Origin: Bradyrhizobium barranii subsp. apii
GTDB lineage: Bacteria > Pseudomonadota > Alphaproteobacteria > Rhizobiales > Xanthobacteraceae
Direction of reading: 5' to 3'
Assembly (NCBI RefSeq): GCF_011516635.5
Contig: NZ_CP096255.1
Location: 4,896,501-4,960,500, forward strand
Length of the DNA: 64,000 nucleotides
Shown here: positions 55,200-64,000 of the stretch, one piece after another
Position numbering within the stretch: position 1 is the stretch's first letter
How the letters are laid out: every line of letters begins with the position of its first letter
Program-made: the position numbers and the translations under genes
The notes under the pieces: generated by a model
Database searches by the model: none
Told to the model about the DNA's origin: nothing
Seen by the model: only the letters and a program-made list of their open reading frames with translations

Positions 55200-56410
55200 T
55201 GTCCCAGCCTGCGACCGGGCCGTCGTCCGACCAGAGGTTTCCGCCCGCGATCAATATCATCGCGCTCGCGAGCTTCTCGGCGGCGTTGTCCACGCGCGCG
55301 CTCGATCCCGTCCTGCCGCATGTCGCGGAAGATTTTTCGATCAGTATCACGACGGCCGCCAGCATCGCGGCCGGCTACGCCTTGATTTACGCGCTGGTTC
55401 AGCCGGTGATCGGAGCGGCTGCCGATCTGTTCGGCAAGGCGCGGTTGATGACGCTGTGCCTGGCGCTGCTTGGCGTCTCCTGCATTCTTGGCGCGGTCGC
55501 GACCACCTTCTCGGGCCTGTTCGCGAGCCGCATCCTCGCCGGTATCGCCTCCGGTGGCGTGTTTCCGGTCGCTCTCGGCCTGACCGCCGACCTCGTTGCA
55601 CCCGCCAAACGACAGGTCGCGATCGGCCGCACGCTTGCGGGTTCGATGACCGGCAATCTGCTCGGTGCGACCGCCTCCGGCATCATCGGTGAACTCATCG
55701 GCTGGCGCGGCGTGCTGATGATGCTCGGCGCGCTCGGCCTGATCGCGGCCGTTGCGGTGGCCGCGGGCTTTCGCGGTGCCGCGCTGACGGCGCCGCCGAA
55801 GACGGATCTGAAGGCCTTGCGGCAGGGCTACCGGACCATCTTCGCCAACCCCAACACGCGCTACTGCTACTCGGCGGTCTTCGTCGAGGGCTGCTGCGTA
55901 TTCGGCTTGTTTCCGTTCATCGCCGCGCTGCTGTTTGATCTCGGCGAGAAGTCGCCGTCGATCGCAGGCATCGTGATCGCGGGCTTTGCGATCGGCGGAC
56001 TGTTCTACACTTTCACGGTCTCACGCTTCCTGCCGTGGCTCGGCGTCAAGGGCATGATGATTGGGGGCGCAGGCCTCGTCGGACTGCAGCTCGGCGTGCT
56101 CGCCTTCGGTCCCGGATGGAAGCTGCAATTCGCCAGCATGCTGGCGATGGGCTGGGGCTTCTACATGATCCACGGCTGCCTGCAGGTGTTCGCCAGCGAG
56201 CTGTCGATCGGGGCGCGGGCGACGGCGATGTCGCTGCATTCGTTCTTCTTCTTCATGGGGCAGACAGTTGGCCCGATCGCCTATGGCCTTGGCCTCCAGC
56301 ACGGTGGCAAGGTCCCGACCCTGCTCGCGAGCGCCGCGATCATGGTGGCGCTTGGTCTCGTCTGCGCCCGGCTGCTCAAGCAGCGGGCACCCTCGGACGC
56401 ACGGGTCTGA
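55199..56410 (+). CDS. MFS transporter (drug/metabolite efflux type)
   Basis: A 403-residue, 12-helix transporter whose ATG overlaps the kdsA stop by one base. Signatures include ALDPVLPHVAEDFSI and AAGYALIYALVQPVIGAAAD (helix 2), LFGKARLMTLCLALLGVSCI, GIASGGVFPVALGLTADLVA and GRTLAGSMTGNLLGATASGI. The pattern fits the EmrD/YdhC-like DHA family, so efflux is likely but the substrate is unknown. Confidence 0.88.
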   Translation: MSQPATGPSSDQRFPPAINIIALASFSAALSTRALDPVLPHVAEDFSISITTAASIAAGYALIYALVQPVIGAAADLFGKARLMTLCLALLGVSCILGAVATTFSGLFASRILAGIASGGVFPVALGLTADLVAPAKRQVAIGRTLAGSMTGNLLGATASGIIGELIGWRGVLMMLGALGLIAAVAVAAGFRGAALTAPPKTDLKALRQGYRTIFANPNTRYCYSAVFVEGCCVFGLFPFIAALLFDLGEKSPSIAGIVIAGFAIGGLFYTFTVSRFLPWLGVKGMMIGGAGLVGLQLGVLAFGPGWKLQFASMLAMGWGFYMIHGCLQVFASELSIGARATAMSLHSFFFFMGQTVGPIAYGLGLQHGGKVPTLLASAAIMVALGLVCARLLKQRAPSDARV

Positions 56411-56536
56411 GGGGAGTATCGAACTACCGGTTTCCGTATTTTCCCGGAAGAGATTGGTAGCCAAAGCCGTTCAATCTTAAATCAAATCTCATCGTTCGCT
56501 CTGTAGATTGCCCGCGAACCGCGTCTTGGCGGCAAT

Positions 56537-58642
56537 ATGGATCAGTCGATGCAAAAGCAGCGTTCGGTCGCCCGCATCCTCGGGGCGGTGGTTGGGTCTC
56601 TCGGTCTCGTCCTCGTCGTCATCTGCGCCTATGCGCTGAAGCTCGCGGTCACCCGCTACTCGGACAGCAACCGCATCGTCTCGCTCGCGGTCGCCAGCCG
56701 CGACCTGACCAATACGCTCGTGATTTTCCGCCTGGAGCGCGGTGACACGCTGAGCTATCTGGCGTCGGCTGCCCCCGCGCCCGACAGCGTCATGAGCAGT
56801 CTCGCCGACCAGCGAGCCACCGTGCAGAAGAATTACGCGCAGGCCTTGCAGAGCCTCGCCTCTGCTGAAGCGCCCGGTCTTGCCGAAAAGCTCGACAAGC
56901 TCCGCGGCATCTGGGCGCAGCTCGAGGAGTTGCGGCCGCGCGCGGTCACTGCCCTGAAGCAGGAGAAGGCGGCGCGTGACGCGAACCTGCAACCGAGCTG
57001 GGCCAAGATCAGCGACGCCTATATGGACGCGATCGGCGACGTCACCGCCCATGTCGACAACGCGATGACGCTGATCGATCCCGTGGTCGATCGCCTCTTG
57101 ATCGCCAAGCAGGCCTCCTGGCAGGCCCGCGCCAACGCAGGTCAGACCATTCTCGTCCAGTTCTCCTCGATCCTCGCCAACAAGACCTGGACCGCCGCCG
57201 ATGGCGTAACCTTCGCCGATCTGCGCGGTCGCATCCAGCAGTCCTGGGTGGTCGTGCGCGATCTCAGCCCGAATGTGGCCTCGCCCGAGCTGTTGCAGGC
57301 GATCCGTAACGCCGAGCCGGAAATCTCCGGCGCGCTCAGCGACGAACGCAATGCCATTGCGACCAAGCTGCTCGCCGGCGAGCCCGCCGGCGTCGCAGGC
57401 ATCGACTACCGCGATCGTCAGCTTGTCGGCGCCAACAACGTCGTGATCGTCACACAAACCGCGCTCGCCAACATGATCTCGCGGGCCGAAGACGGTGCCT
57501 CGCGCGCCCGCTTCAGCCTGATCCTGTTCGGCCTGCTGGTGCCGGCCTCGCTGGCGCTGACGATCGGCGGGCTGATGCTGATGCGCAACCGCGTTACCCA
57601 GCCGCTGACCGCGATCACCGGTGTCATGACCCGTTTCGCGGCGCATGATTTCGCCGGTGAGGTGCCGGGTCTCGGCCGCAACGACGAGATCGGCCGCATG
57701 GTCGCGGCGCTCCAGGTGTTCAAGGAGGCCATGATCAACGCCGAGCGCCTGTCCGGCGACCGGGCCGCCGAGCGCGCCGACAAGGAGAAGCGTGCGTCCG
57801 AATTGTCCGGCCTCGTGCGGCAATTCGAGAGCCGCATCGGCCAGATGGTACAGACGCTGTCGAGCGCCTCGGGCGAGCTGGAGACGACCGCGCGCTCGAT
57901 GTCGGGCACGGCAGCCGAGGCCCAGACCCAGGCCGGCTCGGCCTCGACGCTCGCCGACCAGGTCGGCGGCGGCGTGCAGACCGTGGCGGCTGCGGCGGAG
58001 GAGCTCAACGCCTCGATCCGCGAGATCAACCGTCAGGTCGAGCAGGCGACGCGCGCCACCGAGCAGGCGGTTGTCACCGTCAAGGAAACCGACAGCACCA
58101 TGCGCGCGCTTGCCGACGGCGCCGATCGCATCGGCGAGGTCATCGGCCTCATCACCTCGATCGCCGGCCAGACCAACCTGCTGGCGCTGAACGCGACGAT
58201 CGAGGCAGCCCGAGCCGGCGAGTCCGGTAGAGGTTTTGCGGTGGTGGCGAGCGAGGTGAAGAACCTGGCCTCCCAGACGGCGAAGGCGACCGAAGAGATC
58301 AGCGCCCAGATCACGGAGATCCAGGGGGCGACGCAGAAGGCGGTCTCGGCGATCGACGGCATCGTCAAGACCATCGAGGAGGTCTCGAGCATCAACCGCG
58401 TCATCGCCGCCGCCATCGAGGAGCAGAACAAGGCCACCGCCGAGATCGCAAACACCGTGCAGCACACGGCGGAAGCGACCTCGACCGTCACCCGCAACAT
58501 CGCAACCGTGTCGTCAGCGGCGAACGAGACCGGCCGCGCCGCTTCCGGCGTGTTGAAGGCCGCCGCCAACCTGTCGAGCCAGTCGACCTCGCTGACGTCG
58601 GAGGTCGACGGCTTCATCAGCAAGGTGAGGGCGGTGGCGTAA
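56537..58642 (+). CDS. Methyl-accepting chemotaxis protein
   Basis: A 701-residue chemoreceptor. Two membrane helices (about 11-34, ILGAVVGSLGLVLVVICAYA, and about 325-348, LILFGLLVPASLALTIGGLM) bracket a large periplasmic four-helix-type sensor of about 290 residues. A HAMP domain (about 350-405) follows. The cytoplasmic coiled-coil tip is GLITSIAGQTNLLALNATIE, then AARAGESGRGFAVVASEVKN. No C-terminal NWETF-like pentapeptide is present. It probably signals through a CheA/CheW array encoded elsewhere. No ligand is inferred. Confidence 0.94.
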   Translation: MDQSMQKQRSVARILGAVVGSLGLVLVVICAYALKLAVTRYSDSNRIVSLAVASRDLTNTLVIFRLERGDTLSYLASAAPAPDSVMSSLADQRATVQKNYAQALQSLASAEAPGLAEKLDKLRGIWAQLEELRPRAVTALKQEKAARDANLQPSWAKISDAYMDAIGDVTAHVDNAMTLIDPVVDRLLIAKQASWQARANAGQTILVQFSSILANKTWTAADGVTFADLRGRIQQSWVVVRDLSPNVASPELLQAIRNAEPEISGALSDERNAIATKLLAGEPAGVAGIDYRDRQLVGANNVVIVTQTALANMISRAEDGASRARFSLILFGLLVPASLALTIGGLMLMRNRVTQPLTAITGVMTRFAAHDFAGEVPGLGRNDEIGRMVAALQVFKEAMINAERLSGDRAAERADKEKRASELSGLVRQFESRIGQMVQTLSSASGELETTARSMSGTAAEAQTQAGSASTLADQVGGGVQTVAAAAEELNASIREINRQVEQATRATEQAVVTVKETDSTMRALADGADRIGEVIGLITSIAGQTNLLALNATIEAARAGESGRGFAVVASEVKNLASQTAKATEEISAQITEIQGATQKAVSAIDGIVKTIEEVSSINRVIAAAIEEQNKATAEIANTVQHTAEATSTVTRNIATVSSAANETGRAASGVLKAAANLSSQSTSLTSEVDGFISKVRAVA

Positions 58643-58675
58643 GGGCTGCCGCGCGCTCTATCGAATGTCCTTGGC

Positions 58676-58707
58676 CCCCAGAGACGGCGCTTCGCGCCGC
58701 GCTGGGG
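58676..58707. terminator. Hairpin between chemoreceptor and lyase genes
   Basis: CCCCAG (58676-58681) and CTGGGG (58702-58707) enclose an inner GGCGC/GCGCC stem. It lies between convergent genes and could terminate both. There is no T-tract. Confidence 0.4.
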
Positions 58708-58715
58708 TGGCACAA

Positions 58716-59621
58716 TCAACGAGGGCGATGCGCGCGGGCGGCGATTGCTTGCGCGCGTTCGAGCAGCGCTTCGGCGCGCTGCACGATCGGAATATCAATC
58801 ATCTTGCCGTCGATGGCGAAGGATGCGCGGCCCTCGGCAGCCGCCTGCTTGTTGAGCGCAACGACGCGCTCGGCGTCCGCTACCTCCTTGGCGGAGGGGC
58901 TGAAACCCTCGTTCAGGATCGGCACCAGCGACGGATGGATACAGGCAGAGCCCACGAAGCCAAAGTCCGCAGAGCGCCTGACGATCCTTGTGTATCCTTC
59001 CAGATCGGAGAAATCGGCGACTGAGCCGATGGTGCCGAGCGGCATGATGCCGGCGGCGCGGGCTGCCTGCACGACCTGTTGCTTCGGCATCAACAGGGTT
59101 TCTTCCGTCGGCTTGGCGCCGATGGCGGTGGCATAATCTTCCGCACCCAGTGAAATGCCGGCCAGCCGCGGGATCGATCGCGCGATCTCGTGAGCCCTAG
59201 AGAGAGGACCGGGCGCCTCGATCAGGCCGACAAACCAGATATTGCCGATGGGCAATCCGCGCTCGATCTCCAGTCTGGTCACCATCTCGTCGAGCAGGCG
59301 CAGATGCTCGGCGCCTTCGACCTTGGTGATCTTGATCGCGTCCACGCCGGCGATGACAGCCGCTTCCAGATCGGGCACCGCCAATTCGAGCGGCTGGTTG
59401 ATCCGCACCATGACATCCGAACTTCCGGTGTCGCGAAAGCGCTTCACGATGCCCGGGATCAGCTTTCGAGCGTTGGCCTTTTCAGCCAGCGGCACGCTGT
59501 CCTCGAGATCGATGATCAGCGCGTCCGCGCCGCGCTCGACGGCCTTGACCACGAACCGCTCGACGTTCGCGGGTACGAACAGCGCAGAGCGCCAGACCGG
59601 GAATTTTCGTTCAACTGTCAT
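58716..59621 (-). CDS. HpcH/HpaI aldolase / CitE-like CoA-ester lyase
   Basis: A 301-residue TIM-barrel lyase of the citrate lyase beta/malyl-CoA lyase group, which cleaves a 3-hydroxyacyl-CoA such as malyl-CoA or citramalyl-CoA. Landmarks are SALFVPANVERFVVKAVERG, ADALIIDLEDSVPLAEKANA (Arg/Glu/Asp metal and substrate region), VMVRINQPLEL and GISLGAEDYATAIG. It is the last gene of a minus-strand operon and its start overlaps the CoA-transferase stop by 4 bp. Pairing with a CoA-transferase suggests a route: acid import, CoA activation, then retro-aldol cleavage. The substrate is inferred, not shown. Confidence 0.88.
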   Translation of the reverse strand: MTVERKFPVWRSALFVPANVERFVVKAVERGADALIIDLEDSVPLAEKANARKLIPGIVKRFRDTGSSDVMVRINQPLELAVPDLEAAVIAGVDAIKITKVEGAEHLRLLDEMVTRLEIERGLPIGNIWFVGLIEAPGPLSRAHEIARSIPRLAGISLGAEDYATAIGAKPTEETLLMPKQQVVQAARAAGIMPLGTIGSVADFSDLEGYTRIVRRSADFGFVGSACIHPSLVPILNEGFSPSAKEVADAERVVALNKQAAAEGRASFAIDGKMIDIPIVQRAEALLERAQAIAARAHRPR

Positions 59622-60880
59622 GTGCTGGTTTCCTTCACAACGCCCGAGGCGAGGGCGGCATCGATGTCGTCAGGGCTGAGGCCGGCTTCGGCCAGGATGG
59701 TGCGGCTGTGCTGACCGAGGCGTGGCGCAGGCGTCCGGATGCTTCCGGGCGTCTCGGACAGGCGAACCGGGACGGCGTGCATCGGGAACGTTCCCATGTC
59801 CTCGTCGGGATAGTCGGCCAGCAGTCCCCGGGCCTGCACGTGGCGATCGTTCATCAAGCGGACGGTGTCGTTGACCGGACCGATCGTGACCTCGGCCGCC
59901 TCGAAGAAGGCGACGTTGTCGTCGACCGTTCGTGTCGCGATGAAATCGCCGATGATCTTGTCGAGTTCGGCGACATGGACGAGCCTCTGCTCGTTGGTCT
60001 TGAACTTTGGATCCTCGCAGAGCTCCGGGCGGCCGATCGAACGCAGCACCCGCATCGCCATGCCTTGCGTGGATGCCGACAGGCAAACCCAGCCGCCATC
60101 GAGCGTGCGGTAGACATTGCGCGGTACCGAGCCGCTCGAGCGGCTCCCGCTGCGCGGTTTGACCACGCCGGTCAAACGGTAATTTGCCGCCTGAGGCCCG
60201 AGCGAGTTGACGATCGGGTCGAGCAGCGGCAGGTCGATCACCTGTCCCTTTCCGCCGTTGATCTCGACCTCCCGAAGGGCCGCCATCGCGGCGAACGCTC
60301 CGGTGAGACCGGACAGGGCATCGGCCAGATACATAGGCGGCAATACCGGCTCTCGATCGGGGAAGCCGTTCATCTCGGCGAAGCCCGAAAAGCCTTCCAC
60401 CAATGTCCCGAAGCCGGGCCGACGATGATAGGGGCCGGTCTGCCCCCATCCCGATATGCGAACGATCACAAGCTTGGGCTCCAGCCGCAGCAGTTCCTCC
60501 GGCGAGAGCCCCATCTGCTCGAGCGTGCCGGGACGGAAACTCTCGACCAGCATCGCGGCGCCGGGAATCATCTTGCGGATCAGCGGCACCGCTTCGTCGT
60601 GACGGAATTCCAGGCAGATGCTGCGCTTGTTGCGCGAATGGATCTTCCAGTTGGTTTCGACACCCTTGGTGCGCCAGCCGCGCAGCGTATCGCCTTCGCG
60701 CGGCTCGACCTTGATAACGTCGGCGCCGAAGTCGGCGAGATGCTGGGTGAGCAGATTGCCTGCGACCAGCCTCGAGAGGTCGATGACGCGGAGCCCTGTC
60801 AGCGGGCCGCGGACACCGGGGGTGTAGTCGGCCTGATGCAGTCCGCTTTCGGGAGAGGTGGCGTCAGTGGGATTTGCCAT
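59618..60880 (-). CDS. CaiB/BaiF family (class III) CoA-transferase
   Basis: A 420-residue enzyme that moves CoA from a donor thioester to a free acid. Landmarks are GPLTGLRVIDLSRLVAGNLL, FGADVIKVEPREGDTLRGW, VESFRPGTLEQMGLSPEELL and the catalytic Asp in QVIDLPLLDPIVNSLGP. A second lobe follows (about 240-400). It overlaps the ABC ATPase gene by 17 bp upstream and the lyase by 4 bp downstream. Likely acceptors in relatives are malate, citramalate or similar acids; this one is undefined. Confidence 0.9.
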   Translation of the reverse strand: MANPTDATSPESGLHQADYTPGVRGPLTGLRVIDLSRLVAGNLLTQHLADFGADVIKVEPREGDTLRGWRTKGVETNWKIHSRNKRSICLEFRHDEAVPLIRKMIPGAAMLVESFRPGTLEQMGLSPEELLRLEPKLVIVRISGWGQTGPYHRRPGFGTLVEGFSGFAEMNGFPDREPVLPPMYLADALSGLTGAFAAMAALREVEINGGKGQVIDLPLLDPIVNSLGPQAANYRLTGVVKPRSGSRSSGSVPRNVYRTLDGGWVCLSASTQGMAMRVLRSIGRPELCEDPKFKTNEQRLVHVAELDKIIGDFIATRTVDDNVAFFEAAEVTIGPVNDTVRLMNDRHVQARGLLADYPDEDMGTFPMHAVPVRLSETPGSIRTPAPRLGQHSRTILAEAGLSPDDIDAALASGVVKETST

Positions 60881-61967
60881 GGTTCCGTTCTGTAAACAGG
60901 ATGCCGCCGGTGACAGGCAGCCACAGGCGCAACTGGCGGTCAGTCATTGCCTCCTGGGTTTCGATGCGGATCTGATTTCCGCCGACGCTCAATCCGATTT
61001 GCCATCGGCCGCCAACATAGGAATGGCTGACCACGTCGGCTTCAACGATCGAACCTCCGATCGCCTGATCGTTGGCCGCCGCCAGGCGCATCTGCTCGGG
61101 GCGATAGGCAAACGTGACCTTGTCGCCCAGGGATGGACGTTTGTCGGACTTGATCAGAACGCGCTGACCATCGGCGAGACTGACCAGTGTCTGTCCATCG
61201 CCGTCGGGCGCCCCGACCACGTCGCCGTTGAGGAAATTGGTCGTTCCGATGAAGTCGGCGACGAAACTGTCTGCCGGCCGCGTGTAGATCTCTTGGGGCG
61301 AGCCGATCTGGCTGATGCGGCCGCCATTCATGACCACGATGCGGTCGGACAGAGCCAGCGCTTCGACCTGGTCGTGTGTCACGTAGATCGTCGTCAGGCC
61401 GAGGCGCGTGCGCAGTTCGGCAAGCCAGGTCCGGGCGCGATCGCGCAGCTTTGCGTCGAGATTCGACAGGGGCTCGTCGAGCAGGAGGATTTCGGGCTGG
61501 TAGACCAACGTTCGCGCGAGCGCGACACGCTGCTGCTGGCCGCCCGAGAGCTGACGCGGATAGCGGTCCTGAAAGCGCTCCATCTCGACGAGAGCGAGAC
61601 TCTCCTCGACGCGGCGCTTGCAGTCGGCGGTCGATACCTTACGCAGCTTGAGCGGAAACACGACGTTGTCATAGACCGTCATGTGTGGCCACAAAGCGTA
61701 GCTCTGGAACACGAGCCCGCAATGGCGCGCTTCCGGCGGCAGGAAGATTCCCTTTTCTCTGTCGAAATAGGTCTTGTTGCCGACGCGGATGCGTCCGCTC
61801 GTCGGCTGATCCAGTCCGGCAATGGCGCCGAGCGTTGTTGACTTGCCGCACCCTGACGGCCCCAGCAGCGTGACGAACTCGCCATCGGCAACGTGGATGT
61901 TGACGTCGTCGATCGCTTTGACCGGTCCGTACCGCTTGTGCAGGTTCTCGATCAGCAACTCAGCCAT
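60864..61967 (-). CDS. ABC transporter ATP-binding protein (Fbp/Pot type)
   Basis: The importer ATPase: Walker A GPSGCGKSTTLGAIAGLD (about 36-53), Q-loop FQSYALWPHMTVYDNVVFPL, signature LSGGQQQRVALARTLVYQPE, Walker B ILLLDEPLSNLDAKLRD and H-loop TIYVTHDQVEALAL. The C-terminal TOBE region (about 240-367) is typical of iron, polyamine, thiamine and aminoethylphosphonate importers. It overlaps the permease gene by 8 bp. The downstream CoA enzymes suggest that the ligand is an organic acid rather than iron. Confidence 0.92.
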   Translation of the reverse strand: MAELLIENLHKRYGPVKAIDDVNIHVADGEFVTLLGPSGCGKSTTLGAIAGLDQPTSGRIRVGNKTYFDREKGIFLPPEARHCGLVFQSYALWPHMTVYDNVVFPLKLRKVSTADCKRRVEESLALVEMERFQDRYPRQLSGGQQQRVALARTLVYQPEILLLDEPLSNLDAKLRDRARTWLAELRTRLGLTTIYVTHDQVEALALSDRIVVMNGGRISQIGSPQEIYTRPADSFVADFIGTTNFLNGDVVGAPDGDGQTLVSLADGQRVLIKSDKRPSLGDKVTFAYRPEQMRLAAANDQAIGGSIVEADVVSHSYVGGRWQIGLSVGGNQIRIETQEAMTDRQLRLWLPVTGGILFTERNHGKSH

Positions 61968-63699
61968 AAAGCTTCACTCCGAGAAAAGCGCGCGCCGCCG
62001 TGACACAGACGCCGATCACCAGGATCTGGATGGTCGCCAGCGCGGACACCAGACCGACCTCGCCCTGCGTCCATGCCTGGAGCAGCGTGGTCCCGATCAC
62101 TTCGCTGCCGGGTGCGAACAGGAAGATCGCTGTCGTGTATTCCTTGAAGAACGTGATGAAGAGGATGATGAAGCAGGCAACGAGTGCCGGCCGCAATAAA
62201 GGCAAAACGATGCGCCGGCTCGTCGTCCACCAGTCCGCGCCCTGCGTACGGGCGGCGCGATCGAAATCCGGGCTCATCTGCAACAACATCGGAGCAACCG
62301 CACCGAGCCCCACGGGGATGAAGTGCATCGTGAAGGCGGCAACCAGAATCCAGATCGTGTTTCGGAGGCCGCCCAGGCCAGGCACGAGCGCAAACGCGTA
62401 GAAGAAACCGATGCCGGCGACGACGCCGGGCACGGCACGGGGAAACAGCGCGACGTAGTGTAGCGCGCCACGCCAGCGGAAGTCGGACCGCAGCACGATG
62501 ATGGCGATCAGGGCGACCATCGCAGTGGCGACGACGCCACCGACCGAACTGATGATCAGCGAGTTCCAGATCGAACGCGGGTAGACCGGGTATTCGAGCA
62601 TGTTGGCGAAGTTGCCGAGCGTCAGCACCTCGCTGATCGGCACCATCGGCGACAGCAGGCTCGTGAAGGCGCGCAGCAGCAGCGCACCGATCGGCATCAC
62701 GACAGTTGCGGTGATGTAGATTGCCGAGACGATGCAAAGCGGCCAGCGCAGGTTGTTCAGGCGGAAAGGGCGCGGTCGCGTGGCCTTGCCGCCGAGCGTG
62801 ACGAAGCGCCTTGTATTTCCGAGCAGGCGTCCTTGTAGCCACACCAGCACGCAGACGACGGCAAGCATCAGCACGGCAGCCGTTGCCACCAGCCCGTGAT
62901 CGGGGCGGGCCGACGCCACGCCGTTGTTGTAGAGGAACGTGGTCAGCACAGTGATGCCGGCGGGATCTCCGAACACCAGCGGAATTGCGAGGAGCTCCAG
63001 TCCCACAGTGAAGTTCAGCACGGCACTATAGGCGATCGCCGGCATGAGGAGCGGCAGCGTGATCCGCCACAAGGTCCTGAAGGTGCCGGCGCCGGTCACG
63101 CGCGCGGCTTCCTCCAAAGTCGGATCGGTGATCGAGGCCGACGACATGCAGTAGATGTAGGCGACCGGTGCTTGCGAGACGCCCGCGATCATCGCCATGC
63201 CCGGCAGCGAGTAGAGATTCCAGGGCGCGCCGTCGAAGATCGACTGAACCAGAAGCGTGAGGTAGCCGGCCGGTCCGTAGATCGTGTACCAGCCGAACGA
63301 CAGTACCAGCGCCGAGAGATAGATCGGCCACAGGAAGAGCTCGCCAAACAACCGCGCAAACGGCATGTCGGTGCGGCCGAACAGCACCGCCGCCAGTGTG
63401 CCCAGCGTCTGCGAAATCACGGTGGTGAGGGTGGCGAACACGAACGTGTTCCAGATGACGAGCGCGAAGCCGTCGGTGCGAAGCAGGCGCCCGAAATTGC
63501 CCAGCGTCAGTTGCTGACCGGAATCGTAGAGCGCACGATCCAGGAAAGATTGATAGAGAACGGGCAGGAGAGGCGCTGCGATCAGGACAATGGTCAGCAG
63601 CGCCATGCCGTACTGGATGACGGTATCGCGGCCGGGCAGCGGCTTCGGCAAAGCGTCCGCGGCCGACGACCCCAGCGCGCTGCTTGCGTCAAGCGACAT
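61960..63699 (-). CDS. ABC transporter permease, two-domain (Fbp type)
   Basis: A 579-residue inner-membrane permease with two fused permease units and about 12 helices. Each half has an EAA coupling loop: ITDPTLEEAARVTGAGTFRT followed by LWRITLPLLMPAIAYS, and FDRAARTQGADWWTTSRRIV followed by LPLLRPALVACFIIL. This fused form is seen in FbpB, ThiP and related importers. It overlaps the binding-protein gene by 11 bp upstream. One polypeptide probably forms the whole channel. Confidence 0.93.
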   Translation of the reverse strand: MSLDASSALGSSAADALPKPLPGRDTVIQYGMALLTIVLIAAPLLPVLYQSFLDRALYDSGQQLTLGNFGRLLRTDGFALVIWNTFVFATLTTVISQTLGTLAAVLFGRTDMPFARLFGELFLWPIYLSALVLSFGWYTIYGPAGYLTLLVQSIFDGAPWNLYSLPGMAMIAGVSQAPVAYIYCMSSASITDPTLEEAARVTGAGTFRTLWRITLPLLMPAIAYSAVLNFTVGLELLAIPLVFGDPAGITVLTTFLYNNGVASARPDHGLVATAAVLMLAVVCVLVWLQGRLLGNTRRFVTLGGKATRPRPFRLNNLRWPLCIVSAIYITATVVMPIGALLLRAFTSLLSPMVPISEVLTLGNFANMLEYPVYPRSIWNSLIISSVGGVVATAMVALIAIIVLRSDFRWRGALHYVALFPRAVPGVVAGIGFFYAFALVPGLGGLRNTIWILVAAFTMHFIPVGLGAVAPMLLQMSPDFDRAARTQGADWWTTSRRIVLPLLRPALVACFIILFITFFKEYTTAIFLFAPGSEVIGTTLLQAWTQGEVGLVSALATIQILVIGVCVTAARAFLGVKLYG

Positions 63700-64000
63700 T
63701 GAAGGTCTTTTTCCAGCGCGCGAGGAAGCTGTCGTAGTCCCGCACCGCGTCCCGATCGTAGCCGATGTAGCAGGTGTTCTGTTCGCCGACGGCTTCCACG
63801 ATCGACGAGTAGGTGTGGCGGATTCCGTCGCCCGGCTTCACACCGGGGCGTGCCGGTGTCAGGCCGCCCCGTCCGAATGCGCGCTGACCGTCCTCCGAGA
63901 CGACGTAGTCGAGCATCAGTTTTGCTGCGTTGACGTTCTTCGATCCCTTCGGAATCGCGATGCCACGCAGCACGACCGGCTGACCGTCTCCGATGAAGCT
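63689..64000 (-). CDS. ABC transporter substrate-binding protein, C-terminal part
   Basis: The 3' end of a periplasmic binding protein, open through the window edge. Visible sequence runs from SFIGDGQPVVLRGIAIPKGS, then KNVNAAKLMLDYVVSEDGQR, to DYDSFLARWKKTFNVA-stop. The block NAAKLMLDYVVSEDGQ is typical of the family 6/Fbp-type binding proteins. It is the first gene of the importer operon seen here. Signal peptide and ligand site lie outside the window. Confidence 0.85.
   Translation of the reverse strand, partial: SFIGDGQPVVLRGIAIPKGSKNVNAAKLMLDYVVSEDGQRAFGRGGLTPARPGVKPGDGIRHTYSSIVEAVGEQNTCYIGYDRDAVRDYDSFLARWKKTFNVA

Overview
This 64 kb, GC-rich window looks like the chromosome of an alphaproteobacterium of the Bradyrhizobium type. 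That is an inference from gene order (uppS-cdsA-dxr-rseP-bamA-lpxD-fabZ-lpxA-lpxI-lpxB; gltA; gltX; comEC; lexA; moeA; moaC-trpC-trpD; ppiD; tpiA-secG-pyrG-kdsA), a GTTC-N7-GTTC SOS box upstream of lexA, and several families of short palindromic repeats.

Layout. 1-11.3 kb: a plus-strand envelope operon covering undecaprenyl and isoprenoid precursors, CDP-diacylglycerol, site-2 protease, outer membrane assembly and lipid A. cdsA carries an apparent one-base deletion near its 3' end, and a minus-strand KTSC gene sits between fabZ and lpxA. 11.3-18.2 kb: an accessory carbohydrate-uptake block on the minus strand (ROK regulator, binding protein, two permeases, ATPase, dehydrogenase, then a GFA enzyme), bracketed by two copies of one palindromic repeat. 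18.2-26.2 kb: citrate synthase with a clear terminator, divergent gltX and glnS, small proteins and comEC. 26.2-28.2 kb: a GAF-domain gene broken by an IS110-family element. 28.4-35.6 kb: small proteins, lexA, moeA, a HAD hydrolase, an FMN-dependent hydroxy-acid dehydrogenase and a C-terminal processing protease. 35.6-42.2 kb: a GGDEF/EAL protein, an orphan Flp pilin behind a near-consensus sigma-54 promoter, and an amidase-MFS pair divergent from a CGNR regulator. 42.2-49.8 kb: moaC, trpC, trpD, ppiD, tpiA, secG, pyrG. 49.8-51.6 kb: a PmtA-like methyltransferase gene broken by an IS630-family element. 51.7-58.6 kb: a two-component system, a NIPSNAP protein, kdsA, an MFS transporter and a chemoreceptor. 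58.7-64 kb: a tightly overlapping minus-strand operon of ABC importer, class III CoA-transferase and CitE-like lyase, running off the window end.

The most notable signal is in the IS110 element. The 159 bp upstream of its transposase can be read as a two-loop bridge RNA. Short guide segments in the loops match, on the expected strands, both the target gene flanks and the element's own ends. The joined element ends would create a promoter that starts transcription at the first stem. Removing each of the two IS elements in silico restores an uninterrupted reading frame whose length is divisible by three, which fixes both insertion points.
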